From positions 20,187-84,186 of IMG/VR virus record IMGVR_UViG_3300009506_000011: a stretch of 64,000 nucleotides of DNA. One strand, given 5' to 3'. Shown here piece by piece: positions 22,587-29,517 of the stretch. Source of the DNA: a virus. Numbering within the stretch: the first letter of the stretch is position 1; every line of letters begins with the position of its first letter. The position numbers and the translations under genes were made by a program. A model generated the notes under the pieces. The model saw only the letters and a program-made list of their open reading frames with translations. It had not been told where the DNA came from and did not search any database.

Positions 22587-23191
22587 GGCCAGCCCAGCTC
22601 CTCCAGCTCGCGCAGCTTTTCGAGCTGGTCCTCTTCGCCCTCGCACTCGACGACGATCGCGAACTGCTTCTGAGCGTCGCCCTGCCTGCGTCGCTGCTTG
22701 TTTCGCTCCTGGCTCTTGTCTGGCTCAGGCTCGATCTCAAGGCTCAGCAGCTGAGCGAACTGCTCCTCCGCGAACCCCAGGTCGAGCGCGTCGCTGACGT
22801 CCAGCTCGATGGGGCGAAGCGCCTCTGCCAGCGCCTCGTCCGTCCAGCTGCCCCGGCGCGTGTAGAGCTGCACCGTCAGCCGGCGCGCCTCGGCCTCGGT
22901 GATCCCGTCGAGGTAGACCGCCGGGCCTTCGAGCAGTCCGACGTCCAGAGCGCAGGTCCAGCGCTGCTCGCCGTCGATGATGACGTTGCGCTCCTCACCC
23001 TTTTCGTCCGTGCGCCAGACGAGCAGCGCCTGCGAGCTGAGCCAGCCCTCCTTCATGAAGCCAGCCTTCATGCTCTCGCGCTCCAGCTCGGTCATGGTGT
23101 TGCCATTCCAGCCGTTGGGCCGGAGCTTCGTCAAATCAACGATCTCAGTCTTGCCGCGGACGTGCGGCTGTCGCTTGCGCTTCTTCGCCAT
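22568..23191 (-). CDS. ParB/Srx-fold protein
   Basis: 207 residues. TEIVDLTKLRPNGWNGNTM and NVIIDGEQRWTCALDVGLLE are the ParB N-domain motifs (including the GxxR nucleotide-binding box). No HTH; C-terminal half is an acidic/basic coiled region. Phage ParB-fold proteins can be nucleases, CTPases or adaptors for modification enzymes; flanking genes favour the latter. Confidence 0.75.
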   Translation of the reverse strand: MAKKRKRQPHVRGKTEIVDLTKLRPNGWNGNTMTELERESMKAGFMKEGWLSSQALLVWRTDEKGEERNVIIDGEQRWTCALDVGLLEGPAVYLDGITEAEARRLTVQLYTRRGSWTDEALAEALRPIELDVSDALDLGFAEEQFAQLLSLEIEPEPDKSQERNKQRRRQGDAQKQFAIVVECEGEEDQLEKLRELEELGWPCRALI

Positions 23192-23441
23192 CTCTCCTCC
23201 GTCGAGCCATTGCTCGTACCGCCGCCAGCCGACGCTCGCGGTCGAGCTGCCAGCGGATCGGCGGATACAGCCTCGCCCATCGCTGTACCGTGCTAGCTGG
23301 CCAAGCTAGCTTTGCCATGTCGCCCCCGGCGCGGCGGATGGCGGCCATGACGAGGCGCCTCGCCGCCGCCTCCCCACGCCTCAGCCGCGCGCCGAGGGAC
23401 CGGCCGCTGTCAGCCACTGGAGCTGGCCAGGACGGCATCAT
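23145..23441 (-). CDS. small Fis-type HTH protein
   Basis: 98 residues starting at the ATG overlapping the previous TGA. AAARRLVMAAIRRAGGDMAK followed by STVQRWARLYPPI is a Fis/terminase-like helix-turn-helix; the tail is basic. Overlaps the ParB start by 47 bp. Could be a DNA-recognition subunit of the cassette. Confidence 0.5.
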   Translation of the reverse strand: MMPSWPAPVADSGRSLGARLRRGEAAARRLVMAAIRRAGGDMAKLAWPASTVQRWARLYPPIRWQLDRERRLAAVRAMARRRRDGEEAQATAARPRQD

Positions 23442-24313
23442 GCCGCGCAGAGCCCCCACGCGACGCAGCTCGGCGTCCCCTCAAAAAACCAGTCGTGCTG
23501 CCGGCCGCCGCGGCTCGTCCGCGCCCAGCTCACCGCCTCGTCGATCGGCCGGTTGGTGCTCTTGATGTCGTCGTCGCGCCGGGCAAGCTCGGCCTTGGTC
23601 AGCTGCCGGGAGAACATCGTCGGCGGCGTCAACCCGAGGCTGTCGAAGGTCTCTCCCCGCGCCTCATAGCGAAGGCGCGCCGCCTCTTGGACGTCGGCCT
23701 CGAGCTGCCGGATCTCGTCGATGCGCGCGGGATCCAGGTCCGCTACCAGCCGGATCGCCGCCTTGCCAGAGCAGACACAGGGCCAGCAGCCGACACGCTC
23801 GGCGCCTTGCAGGTAGAGAGGGTTGGGCGCCAAACCGTGCCGGCGGTGGATCGCGATGACCTCGTCCTTCGTCCAGTCGATGATCGGCCGCCATACCTCG
23901 ACATCTCCCCACGCCAAACGACCGCGTGGCACGTCACGCTCCGGCAGCTTCGCGCGGCGGCGGGACTCCTCGCGACGCACGCCTACCGCGTTGACGACGT
24001 GATCATCAAACCGTGCCATCCAGGCCGCCATCGGCTCAAGCTTGAGTGTGCGCGTACACCATCTCATGCGGGGCGTACGGCTGGGAAACATGCCTTTCTT
24101 GCGGCACCAGTCGGCAAAGCCGCCGCCGGGCGAGCGCACCACGTCGATCTGGCCGAGCTTGTCCTGCAGCGGTCCCAGCACGTACTCGACGGTGGACGGG
24201 TGCTCCCATCCCGTGTCGGCGAAAACCCGCAGGTGCTCGATGCCTTGCTCCAGCAGGTAGAGGCACGCAGCGGCGCTGTCCTTGCCGCCGCTCACGCTCA
24301 CAATCGTGGTCAC
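23438..24313 (-). CDS. PAPS-reductase/DndC-type PP-loop protein
   Basis: 291 residues. PP-loop VSVSGGKDSAAACLYLL, FADTGWEHPSTVEYV, RWCTRTLKLEPM and a C-terminal CWPCVCSGK Cys set are the phage PAPS-reductase-like family related to DndC. Such proteins activate a substrate with ATP for sulphur transfer or other modification. Coupled to the ParB and ABC-GNAT genes downstream. Confidence 0.85.
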   Translation of the reverse strand: MTTIVSVSGGKDSAAACLYLLEQGIEHLRVFADTGWEHPSTVEYVLGPLQDKLGQIDVVRSPGGGFADWCRKKGMFPSRTPRMRWCTRTLKLEPMAAWMARFDDHVVNAVGVRREESRRRAKLPERDVPRGRLAWGDVEVWRPIIDWTKDEVIAIHRRHGLAPNPLYLQGAERVGCWPCVCSGKAAIRLVADLDPARIDEIRQLEADVQEAARLRYEARGETFDSLGLTPPTMFSRQLTKAELARRDDDIKSTNRPIDEAVSWARTSRGGRQHDWFFEGTPSCVAWGLCAA

Positions 24314-24597
24314 TGCACCCCCGGCAGATGAAGCAGCAGCCGCAGCCAGGCCGGGGTTCGGCGCGCTTCCCGCGCCATCCGCGCTCGTCTGGCTGGACTG
24401 CTGTCCGTCAACGCCTCATGCCAGCACTGTCGCCGCCGTTGCAGCTCCTGGCGGACCTTGAAGGTAAGCCACGCTTCTAGCCACTTGAGCAGCGCGCCAG
24501 CACGCGGTCCGCGGTTTTCTAGACGCGGGCGGGAATCGAACCCGCCCCCGGGACTGGAACCCGGGGCCCGCCATCGGGCCGCGTGCTGGCGCTTCAT
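24310..24597 (-). CDS. hypothetical protein, leaderless; reads through the tRNA-like element
   Basis: 95 residues if the ATG at 24597 is used, exactly 6 bases after the -10 box. Residues ~36-95 (LLKWLEAWLTFKVRQELQRR...) look like a true basic helical protein and the stop is ATGA-coupled to the PP-loop gene. Residues ~5-30, however, are a translation of the tRNA-like structure at 24521-24585 (GSSPGGGFDSRP). The true start may be internal (CTG ~24490) or the RNA may be mRNA structure. Confidence 0.45.
   Translation of the reverse strand: MKRQHAARWRAPGSSPGGGFDSRPRLENRGPRAGALLKWLEAWLTFKVRQELQRRRQCWHEALTDSSPARRARMAREARRTPAWLRLLLHLPGVQ
24521..24585 (-). tRNA. minimal tRNA-like cloverleaf, anticodon CCA (Trp)
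   Basis: 65 nt on the reverse strand: acceptor CACGCGG/CCGCGTC with a C-C mismatch at the first pair, short D stem CCC/GGG, anticodon stem CCGGG/CCCGG with loop TTCCAGT (U33, CCA), and a perfect T arm GCGGG-TTCGATT-CCCGC. The variable loop is 2 nt and bases 8-9 are missing, so it is too short for a standard tRNA. It begins 12 nt after a strong predicted start site. Confidence 0.35.
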
Positions 24598-24603
24598 TCT
24601 GCC

Positions 24604-24632
24604 ATGCTAGCGTGCTAGGCGGCAGACGTCAA
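24604..24632 (-). promoter_or_regulatory. leaderless promoter TTGACG-N17-TAGCAT
   Basis: Reverse strand: TTGACG 24632-24627, spacer containing CTAGCACGCTAGC, TAGCAT 24609-24604, 6 bases, ATG 24597. The -35 overlaps the end of the upstream gene. Confidence 0.65.
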
Positions 24633-24946
24633 GCCTTCCAGGCGCGGGCCGAGATCTCGCAGCTGTCGCCGCCGGGCCACACGGTGGCGGTGCCGTGGTA
24701 GGTCGCCGAGATCTGCTCGTCGCCCAGCCGGTGCGTCAGGACCAGGGTGCCGTCCACCGGGATCTCGTCTGCGCACGGCGGTCCCTCGGTGACGTCGCAG
24801 CGGACCGTGGCCGAGCCGTCGGAGTGGTCGAGTGTGACCGCCGCGTCCAGCGACAGCGCCGGCGGAAGCTCGTCTCGCCACCGACGGCGGATCTGCACCA
24901 TGGCCTCCAGCGCCAGCCAGAGCGCCACAGCGAAGGCCGATCCCAT
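24629..24946 (-). CDS. membrane-anchored hypothetical protein
   Basis: 105 residues. N-terminal segment SAFAVALWLALEAMVQI is one hydrophobic helix, then a soluble beta-rich domain (AAVTLDHSDGSATVRCDVTE, GTLVLTHRLGD). Start overlaps the stop of the polytopic membrane gene (TGATG). Confidence 0.55.
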   Translation of the reverse strand: MGSAFAVALWLALEAMVQIRRRWRDELPPALSLDAAVTLDHSDGSATVRCDVTEGPPCADEIPVDGTLVLTHRLGDEQISATYHGTATVWPGGDSCEISARAWKA

Positions 24947-25680
24947 CAGGCTCTCGACCTCCGGCGGATCAGCACCTGGAGCAGCTGAAGGAGAACGGCG
25001 CCCGTCATGCAGGCGTTGATCGCGACGACCTCGGACCAGACCTCGAGCAGCGTTCTGCCGGTCGCCCACGGAAGCGCGGCGGTCGCGATCGAGCCGGCCA
25101 AGAGAGCAATCGCGCAACCGGCCGCCGGCGATGGCGCCGGCCGGCCGCTGTCAAAAAGCCAGCGGCGCAGGTAGAGCAGGGACACGAGCAGGCCGCCCAG
25201 CTCAACGGCGTAGTAGAGCGAGAGCAGGTCATCGCCTCGAAGCTCCGGGTAGGCGACGACTACGAACAGCCACAGGCCGAGTCCAGCCGCGGCGACAGAC
25301 CACCACGAATAATTTGTGATTTTGAGCCACATTGTGACAGGGTTCGGGCCACTTGTGCTCATGGTTTTCGCGGAATCATTGGAGTTGCACCGCGAATATT
25401 TCGGAGCAGAAAAGACACACACTGCCAGCGCCGGCAGCGCGAGGATCGAAGCGAGGTACAGGCCCGCTTCGCCATGGCGAGCTGCCAGCCCCCAGCCGCT
25501 GCGGACGTCGTCCGTCGGCGGCTGCGCCGCGCTCAACGCAAGCCTCAGAAGGTCGAGGACGACGACGATCCAGAGGTACCACGCCACCGGCCTGACGCGG
25601 CTGTCCCGCCGAGCGGCCGCCACAGCGGCAACGCCCGCGACGCCAGACAGCGCCAGCAGGCTGACGTGGAGCACGGTCAT
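24946..25680 (-). CDS. polytopic membrane protein
   Basis: 244 residues with about six hydrophobic segments (e.g. LLALSGVAGVAAVAA, WYLWIVVVLDLLRLAL, LYLASILALPALAVCVF, WWSVAAAGLGLWLFVVVAY). No holin-like size or family recognised. Paired with the membrane-anchored protein downstream; a superinfection-exclusion or envelope role is conceivable. Confidence 0.55.
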   Translation of the reverse strand: MTVLHVSLLALSGVAGVAAVAAARRDSRVRPVAWYLWIVVVLDLLRLALSAAQPPTDDVRSGWGLAARHGEAGLYLASILALPALAVCVFSAPKYSRCNSNDSAKTMSTSGPNPVTMWLKITNYSWWSVAAAGLGLWLFVVVAYPELRGDDLLSLYYAVELGGLLVSLLYLRRWLFDSGRPAPSPAAGCAIALLAGSIATAALPWATGRTLLEVWSEVVAINACMTGAVLLQLLQVLIRRRSRA

Positions 25681-25683
25681 GGC

Positions 25684-25890
25684 TCAGCCGCGAAGCTTCC
25701 AGAGCGCCAGCGCCGCGTCCGGGTGGACGATAACGCCGGCGAAGTCGGCGGAGTCGTAGGTGACCTGGCGGCCCTCGACGTCGCACGGCAGCTGCTCGCC
25801 CCGGTGAAGCTCGGGATCCTGGTAGATGACGAGCTCACCTCCGTCGATCGTGGGCTTCCAAGGGTTGGGTGGTGTTCCTCCTGCTGGCAT
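25684..25890 (-). CDS. small hypothetical protein
   Basis: 68 residues from MPAGGTPPNPWKPTIDGGEL. TATCTT followed by 6 bases precedes this ATG; an earlier ATG (25917) lies in an inverted repeat ATGACCGG...CCGGTCAT (25890-25913 region), which looks regulatory. Function unknown. Confidence 0.5.
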   Translation of the reverse strand: MPAGGTPPNPWKPTIDGGELVIYQDPELHRGEQLPCDVEGRQVTYDSADFAGVIVHPDAALALWKLRG

Positions 25891-25956
25891 GACCGGAAGA
25901 TAGCCGGTCATGAGCACCGGGGCTAGCTGGCGGCCGCCTCATATCCACGAGCCGGT

Positions 25957-26190
25957 TCATGGGCTGATCGTCCAATTGCAGAACGGATCGAAGCGATCAC
26001 CCTTTGGGCCGCGGAAGAAGCAAAACCAGTGACCGATGCCGTGGCGGCCATAGCGCACCTTCTCGGCACGCTCGTAGCACTTGAGCGCGTCACCATCGCG
26101 CCCGAGCCGTGCGAGTCGGCTAGCCTCGCGATAAAGGCCATCGCAGCGAAATTGCTGCGTGACGATGTGCAGCTTGGTCCGCCTCCGCAT
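25957..26190 (-). CDS. 77-residue hypothetical protein
   Basis: MRRRTKLHIVTQQFRCDGLY then REASRLARLGRDGDALKCYE, which has a TPR-like helix pattern, and GHWFCFFRGPKGDRF. Leaderless: ATG 6 bases after TAGGCA. Confidence 0.6.
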   Translation of the reverse strand: MRRRTKLHIVTQQFRCDGLYREASRLARLGRDGDALKCYERAEKVRYGRHGIGHWFCFFRGPKGDRFDPFCNWTISP

Positions 26191-26196
26191 CCCACT

Positions 26197-26225
26197 TGCC
26201 TACCACGGTCGGCTCTGCTAGTCAA
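26197..26225 (-). promoter_or_regulatory. CTAG-type leaderless promoter (TTGACT-N17-TAGGCA)
   Basis: Reverse strand: TTGACT 26225-26220 in the perfect palindrome GCTAGTTGACTAGC core, 17-bp spacer, TAGGCA 26202-26197, 6 bases, ATG 26190. The same palindrome abuts the start of the divergent gene at 26231. Confidence 0.7.
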
Positions 26226-26230
26226 CTAGC

Positions 26231-26725
26231 ATGCGATGCCCAAAATGCGGCGAAGCCGCCGAGCTGCTCAAGAAACCGTGCTGCGAGGACGCGTGGTCTG
26301 ACCACGTGGTCGACCACCCAAACGAGGCCGTCGCGGCGCTCCAACGGGGAGACTACGGAGGCGCCGCCAAGGCCGCAACCGAGCAGCTGGCGGTGGCCTT
26401 CGCCGTCATCACCGCAGCTGACCTCGCCAGCGGCGCTTCGCATCTGAGCGAGTTTCTTGTCTCGGGACGGGGCATCGCTCAAGTAACCTCTGCCGGACCG
26501 GTGGAGGCGCGGCTCGTGGCGAAGCTCAGAGCGAGCATCGGGCGTACCGCCGGCTCCGTCGTTTCCCGCGACGAGCAGCACACCGTCATGGCTGTGCTGC
26601 GGGTCAAGCTCGACTGGCGGACCAGGCTCCGCGCGCTTTGGCGTGGTCGGCTCGCCATCGAGACGTCTGTCATGACGGAGCGCCTGCCCGGTCGCGCCTC
26701 CTGGAGCTGTCGCGTGGTAGGCTGA
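26231..26725 (+). CDS. zinc-finger-headed hypothetical protein
   Basis: 164 residues. MRCPKCGEAAELLKKPCCED gives a CxxC...CC site; the middle has helices and a beta region (TVMAVLRVKLDWRTRLRAL). The ATG lies directly on the CTAG palindrome. Unknown family. Confidence 0.55.
   Translation: MRCPKCGEAAELLKKPCCEDAWSDHVVDHPNEAVAALQRGDYGGAAKAATEQLAVAFAVITAADLASGASHLSEFLVSGRGIAQVTSAGPVEARLVAKLRASIGRTAGSVVSRDEQHTVMAVLRVKLDWRTRLRALWRGRLAIETSVMTERLPGRASWSCRVVG
26718..26723 (+). promoter_or_regulatory. -10 box (TAGGCT) for leaderless gene 26729
   Basis: TAGGCT, then GAGCC, then ATG; identical GAGCC-ATG junction to the hub gene at 2147. Confidence 0.45.
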
Positions 26726-26728
26726 GCC

Positions 26729-27115
26729 ATGCCGGATTTTCAGCTCAAGCCCATCGGCTCCGAGGTGGTCGACTGGGACGATCCCGCGACGACGGACACG
26801 CCGAGCCGGCTCAACCCGGTGGTGCGCCACCCGCACAAGTATCACCGGATCTTCCGAAACTTTCCTCTCACGATCAAGGCCATCGTGGACGGCATCGAGG
26901 GACCCGCGGATGGCGCACTCGGTGGCCGGCTCTTCGCTTGGAGCTGGGTGGTCACGCGGGAGTCTGGCTACGCGCCGCCGATTCCGACGTCTGCCGGCTT
27001 CAGCAGCACGGTGGTTTTCCCGGCCTTCCACTTCCTCACCGGCCACTACGAGCTGCTGTGCTCGCGGCCTGACGGTGGCGCCGTAGGCGTCACCTTCGAG
27101 ATCGAGGACACCTGA
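26729..27115 (+). CDS. probable virion-associated beta-sandwich protein
   Basis: 128 residues, MPDFQLKPIGSEVVDWDDPA; RIFRNFPLTIKAIVDGIEGP and FLTGHYELLCSRPDGGAVGV suggest a beta-sandwich. It carries the late-type leaderless box, hence the virion guess. Its end overlaps the convergent operon by 70 bp. Confidence 0.45.
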   Translation: MPDFQLKPIGSEVVDWDDPATTDTPSRLNPVVRHPHKYHRIFRNFPLTIKAIVDGIEGPADGALGGRLFAWSWVVTRESGYAPPIPTSAGFSSTVVFPAFHFLTGHYELLCSRPDGGAVGVTFEIEDT

Positions 27116-27804
27116 GACGGCCGGCCCCACTCATAGAGCGCAATGGCCAACGCCCCTTCAACGGTCAAGCCCGAAACGCGCCCCTGCATCGGAATGGTCG
27201 CGTAGCGAACCGGTAGTCCCCTGGGAAGCCCAGAGCTTTCCCCGCCGAGCAACAGCGTGTCAACTGTCTCGAAATCAACGCCATCGAGCGAGTTCAGGGT
27301 GCCGGTTTCCAACGCTAGCACCCCGTTACCGACTGGCAGTTTATCGATGCCAGCGACATCAACGCGCCCCTTCGCGCCGTAGAGGTTGCCGCTCAACCCA
27401 CCAGCGCACCTGTGGGTAAGCAAGCTGCGCACGCCGAACGCCTCACAGGTCCGAACGGCGCGGTTGAGGTTGCGGCCGACGCGGTGCAGCACAACGCGTC
27501 CCACGGTGCACATGGTCAGCAAGCGGACCAGCAAGCCGGTACGGTCACGGCCGTGAAAGCAGTGCACGAGCAGCGGCCTGCCAGCCGACAGGGCGACGCT
27601 AAGCGCTGCTTGGGCTCCAGCGCCGCTGTAGCTTACTGGACTCTTCCGGTAGCCAATGCCGGCGCTGAGGCAGGCGCGCTCGACGACTGGCCTTGGTCGT
27701 TGCGTCAGGTCCAGTACGGCCTGCCCACCGGCGGCAGCAAAAGCAACGATATCTCTGCGCCTTGGCAGAGCTGAGCGCCAGATCCCTGGTAGAAACTCCT
27801 TCAT
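27046..27804 (-). CDS. tyrosine-phosphatase / SpoU-type methyltransferase fusion
   Basis: 252 residues. Residues ~1-95 form a small dual-specificity phosphatase with the active loop LLVHCFHGRDRTGLLV (HCx5R). Residues ~100-230 follow SpoU/TrmH RNA 2'-O-methyltransferases: NRAVRTCEAFGVRSLLT (motif 1), DTLLLGGESSGLP (motif 2), IPMQGRVSGLTVEGALAIAL (motif 3) and YEWGRP. I know of no standard protein with this fusion. ATGA-coupled as the last gene of the csf operon. Confidence 0.7.
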   Translation of the reverse strand: MKEFLPGIWRSALPRRRDIVAFAAAGGQAVLDLTQRPRPVVERACLSAGIGYRKSPVSYSGAGAQAALSVALSAGRPLLVHCFHGRDRTGLLVRLLTMCTVGRVVLHRVGRNLNRAVRTCEAFGVRSLLTHRCAGGLSGNLYGAKGRVDVAGIDKLPVGNGVLALETGTLNSLDGVDFETVDTLLLGGESSGLPRGLPVRYATIPMQGRVSGLTVEGALAIALYEWGRPSQVSSISKVTPTAPPSGREHSSS

Positions 27805-28562
27805 GTCGTTCCGTCTATGACTTCGCGATCTCCGCAGATTTCACGTAGCAGGTCTGGGTAATAAGCCAGCTCCCACTCAACACGCCCGAAGCCGGCACCT
27901 CGCTTGCCGCCTAGGCTCGCAACCCTGATCTTGCGGCGGTCAAAGAGTCCGCCTCGGGTCATAGCATAGGCAGGGTGGACAGGAAGCTTGTGCTTGTAGA
28001 GGTACGCGAAGACGTCTTCTGGCTGCCACCATCCAATCGGAGCGCAAGTGTGGGCCGTGGCGATGCCGTAGAACTTCATCCGCATGTTCCGGCCGCTGCT
28101 CTCCTCCCCTCGAATGCCGGATACGTGGCGCTCGCCGTAGCGTTCGCGAGCCAGCGCGAAGCCGCGTTCAAGCGTCCCCTTTGCATGCCAGCCGTCGGAA
28201 TCGCGTAAGCAATGCACGACGATCTCATCATACGGTAGCGGATACTTGCGCAGGAATCGGTCTCGGACCTCGCCACACTCCGGCGAGCATATGGGCTCAA
28301 CGCGCACCCAAACAAGGGGCAGCCGCACCGTCTCACGATAGAACAGGCGCCACGCCAGGTGCGCCGCTACCGTTGAGTCCTTGCCCCAGCTCACACCGAC
28401 GTAGCAGGGGCCTGACTGTGCGAACTTGTGCAGCTCCCGGATGGCCTTCTGCTCCTTGCGCTCCAGTGCCCTGAGCCGAGCGCGCAGGTGGTCCTCACGC
28501 TCGCACGTCTTCCAATGCGCGATGTCGTCTGAGCGATGTCGTGGCGAGGGAACAAGGGTCAT
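27801..28562 (-). CDS. cysH: CysH-like PP-loop protein of a type IV-B-like locus
   Basis: 253 residues. PP-loop YVGVSWGKDSTVAAHLAW, then VWVRVEPICSPECG, DEIVVHCLRDSDGWHAKGTL, GIRGEESSGRNMRM and CAPIGWWQPEDVFAYLYKHK. A CysH-like ATP-pyrophosphatase is the standard accessory of type IV-B CRISPR-like loci; its reaction there is unknown. Coupled (ATGA at 28559-28562) to the RAMP gene upstream and to the phosphatase-SpoU gene downstream. Confidence 0.8.
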   Translation of the reverse strand: MTLVPSPRHRSDDIAHWKTCEREDHLRARLRALERKEQKAIRELHKFAQSGPCYVGVSWGKDSTVAAHLAWRLFYRETVRLPLVWVRVEPICSPECGEVRDRFLRKYPLPYDEIVVHCLRDSDGWHAKGTLERGFALARERYGERHVSGIRGEESSGRNMRMKFYGIATAHTCAPIGWWQPEDVFAYLYKHKLPVHPAYAMTRGGLFDRRKIRVASLGGKRGAGFGRVEWELAYYPDLLREICGDREVIDGTT

Positions 28563-28975
28563 GCCGCGCTAACCACAATCCGACCAAAGCCGAAGGCCGT
28601 GCGTCCACCGAGCCCCGGCCCATTGGCAGCGCACCTCAGCAGAAACTCGCCCACGGCGTTTGTGTCCACCACCACGTGCCCAACCCAACCGGAGATCAGG
28701 CCATACTTACCGCCCATGTCGACGACCTCCTTGCGGCTGTCGTGTGAGATCACTTTGAGCATGAGGCTGTCCCGGTCGAAGCTGTCCACGCCGACGCGCT
28801 CGGGCAGCTCGGTGGCTAGGGCCGCGGTCAGGGACGTCTGCGTCGGCTGGATTCTCAGTGTGGCCCTGCCGGTGGACTGGATGACGACAGGCGTCAGGGC
28901 GTCGATCCGCAGCTTGCGATGACCTCGTTTGGAGACGCGCGGGTACCGCGGTCGCCAGCAGGCGCCGAACCCCAC
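28559..28975 (-). CDS. Cas6-like RAMP, C-terminal part (split gene)
   Basis: 139 codons from GTG 28975; the same frame reads APVEVGFGACWRPRYPRVSK before and after it. KLRIDALTPVVIQSTGRATL and the final NGPGLGGRTAFGFGRIVV, a glycine-rich loop, are the C-terminal half of Cas6/RAMP endonucleases. The N-terminal half is in the other frame (28894-29517); a -1 shift near 28985 joins them into one ~310-residue protein. Confidence 0.6.
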   Translation of the reverse strand: MGFGACWRPRYPRVSKRGHRKLRIDALTPVVIQSTGRATLRIQPTQTSLTAALATELPERVGVDSFDRDSLMLKVISHDSRKEVVDMGGKYGLISGWVGHVVVDTNAVGEFLLRCAANGPGLGGRTAFGFGRIVVSAA

Positions 28976-29517
28976 CTCGACGGGCGCCTGAACAGCTCCG
29001 CTCCGACGCGCCGCTGCTCGTACAGGGCCCGTGCGGCCTCGGCATCACGAACGTAGATTGCCCAGCCGATGCCGCGCCTGTGGGGCAGCAACGCCCATTC
29101 TGGCCAGCGCTGGTGCTGCAATCCGAGCAGCGTGGTCATGAGCCCATGAAGGGCGCGTGTGTTGCGGTGGTCAACCGGCCAGCGCGGCTCTGGCTCGATG
29201 AACAGCTCGAAGCCCAGGCCCGGCATGTAACCGGCATACGGCGGAGCTCCGAGCAGCCAAGGCTGACGCTTGCTGCAGCCTCGCTTCGCTGCGCACCATC
29301 TGGCATTGCGCGCCCGAGCACTTGCCACAGACCGCGGCGTCGCCAGCTTGGAACGCTGCCGGCGCTTCCCTTGGCAAACCGGGGCGCCGCAGGTCTTCTG
29401 GTGCTTGCCCCTGGGCACGAATGGGGCCTCGCAGACTGCGCATCGGTACGTTGTGGAGATGCCGTCGGCGGTAGTGTAAACCTCAGCTTGGGACTGCACA
29501 GAGCTGCTCCTTGGCAT
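28894..29517 (-). CDS. Cas6-like RAMP, N-terminal part with zinc finger (split gene)
   Basis: Useful coding spans 29517 to about 28985. Residues ~22-50 are a zinc finger (CAVCEAPFVPRGKHQKTCGA, then VCQGKRRQRSK); residues ~85-170 (GLGFELFIEPEPRWPVDHRN, RALHGLMTTLLGLQHQ, IGWAIYVRDAEAARALYEQ) look like the first ferredoxin fold of Cas6. The last ~30 codons are out of frame with the C-terminal part. Overlaps csf3 by 35 bp. Confidence 0.55.
   Translation of the reverse strand: MPRSSSVQSQAEVYTTADGISTTYRCAVCEAPFVPRGKHQKTCGAPVCQGKRRQRSKLATPRSVASARARNARWCAAKRGCSKRQPWLLGAPPYAGYMPGLGFELFIEPEPRWPVDHRNTRALHGLMTTLLGLQHQRWPEWALLPHRRGIGWAIYVRDAEAARALYEQRRVGAELFRRPSRWGSAPAGDRGTRASPNEVIASCGSTP

Noticed and set aside
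27801-28562. Ordinary assimilatory CysH or DndC
   Set aside because: It lies inside a csf operon, differs from the 23438 PP-loop protein, and lacks Dnd partners; type IV-B CysH fits better.
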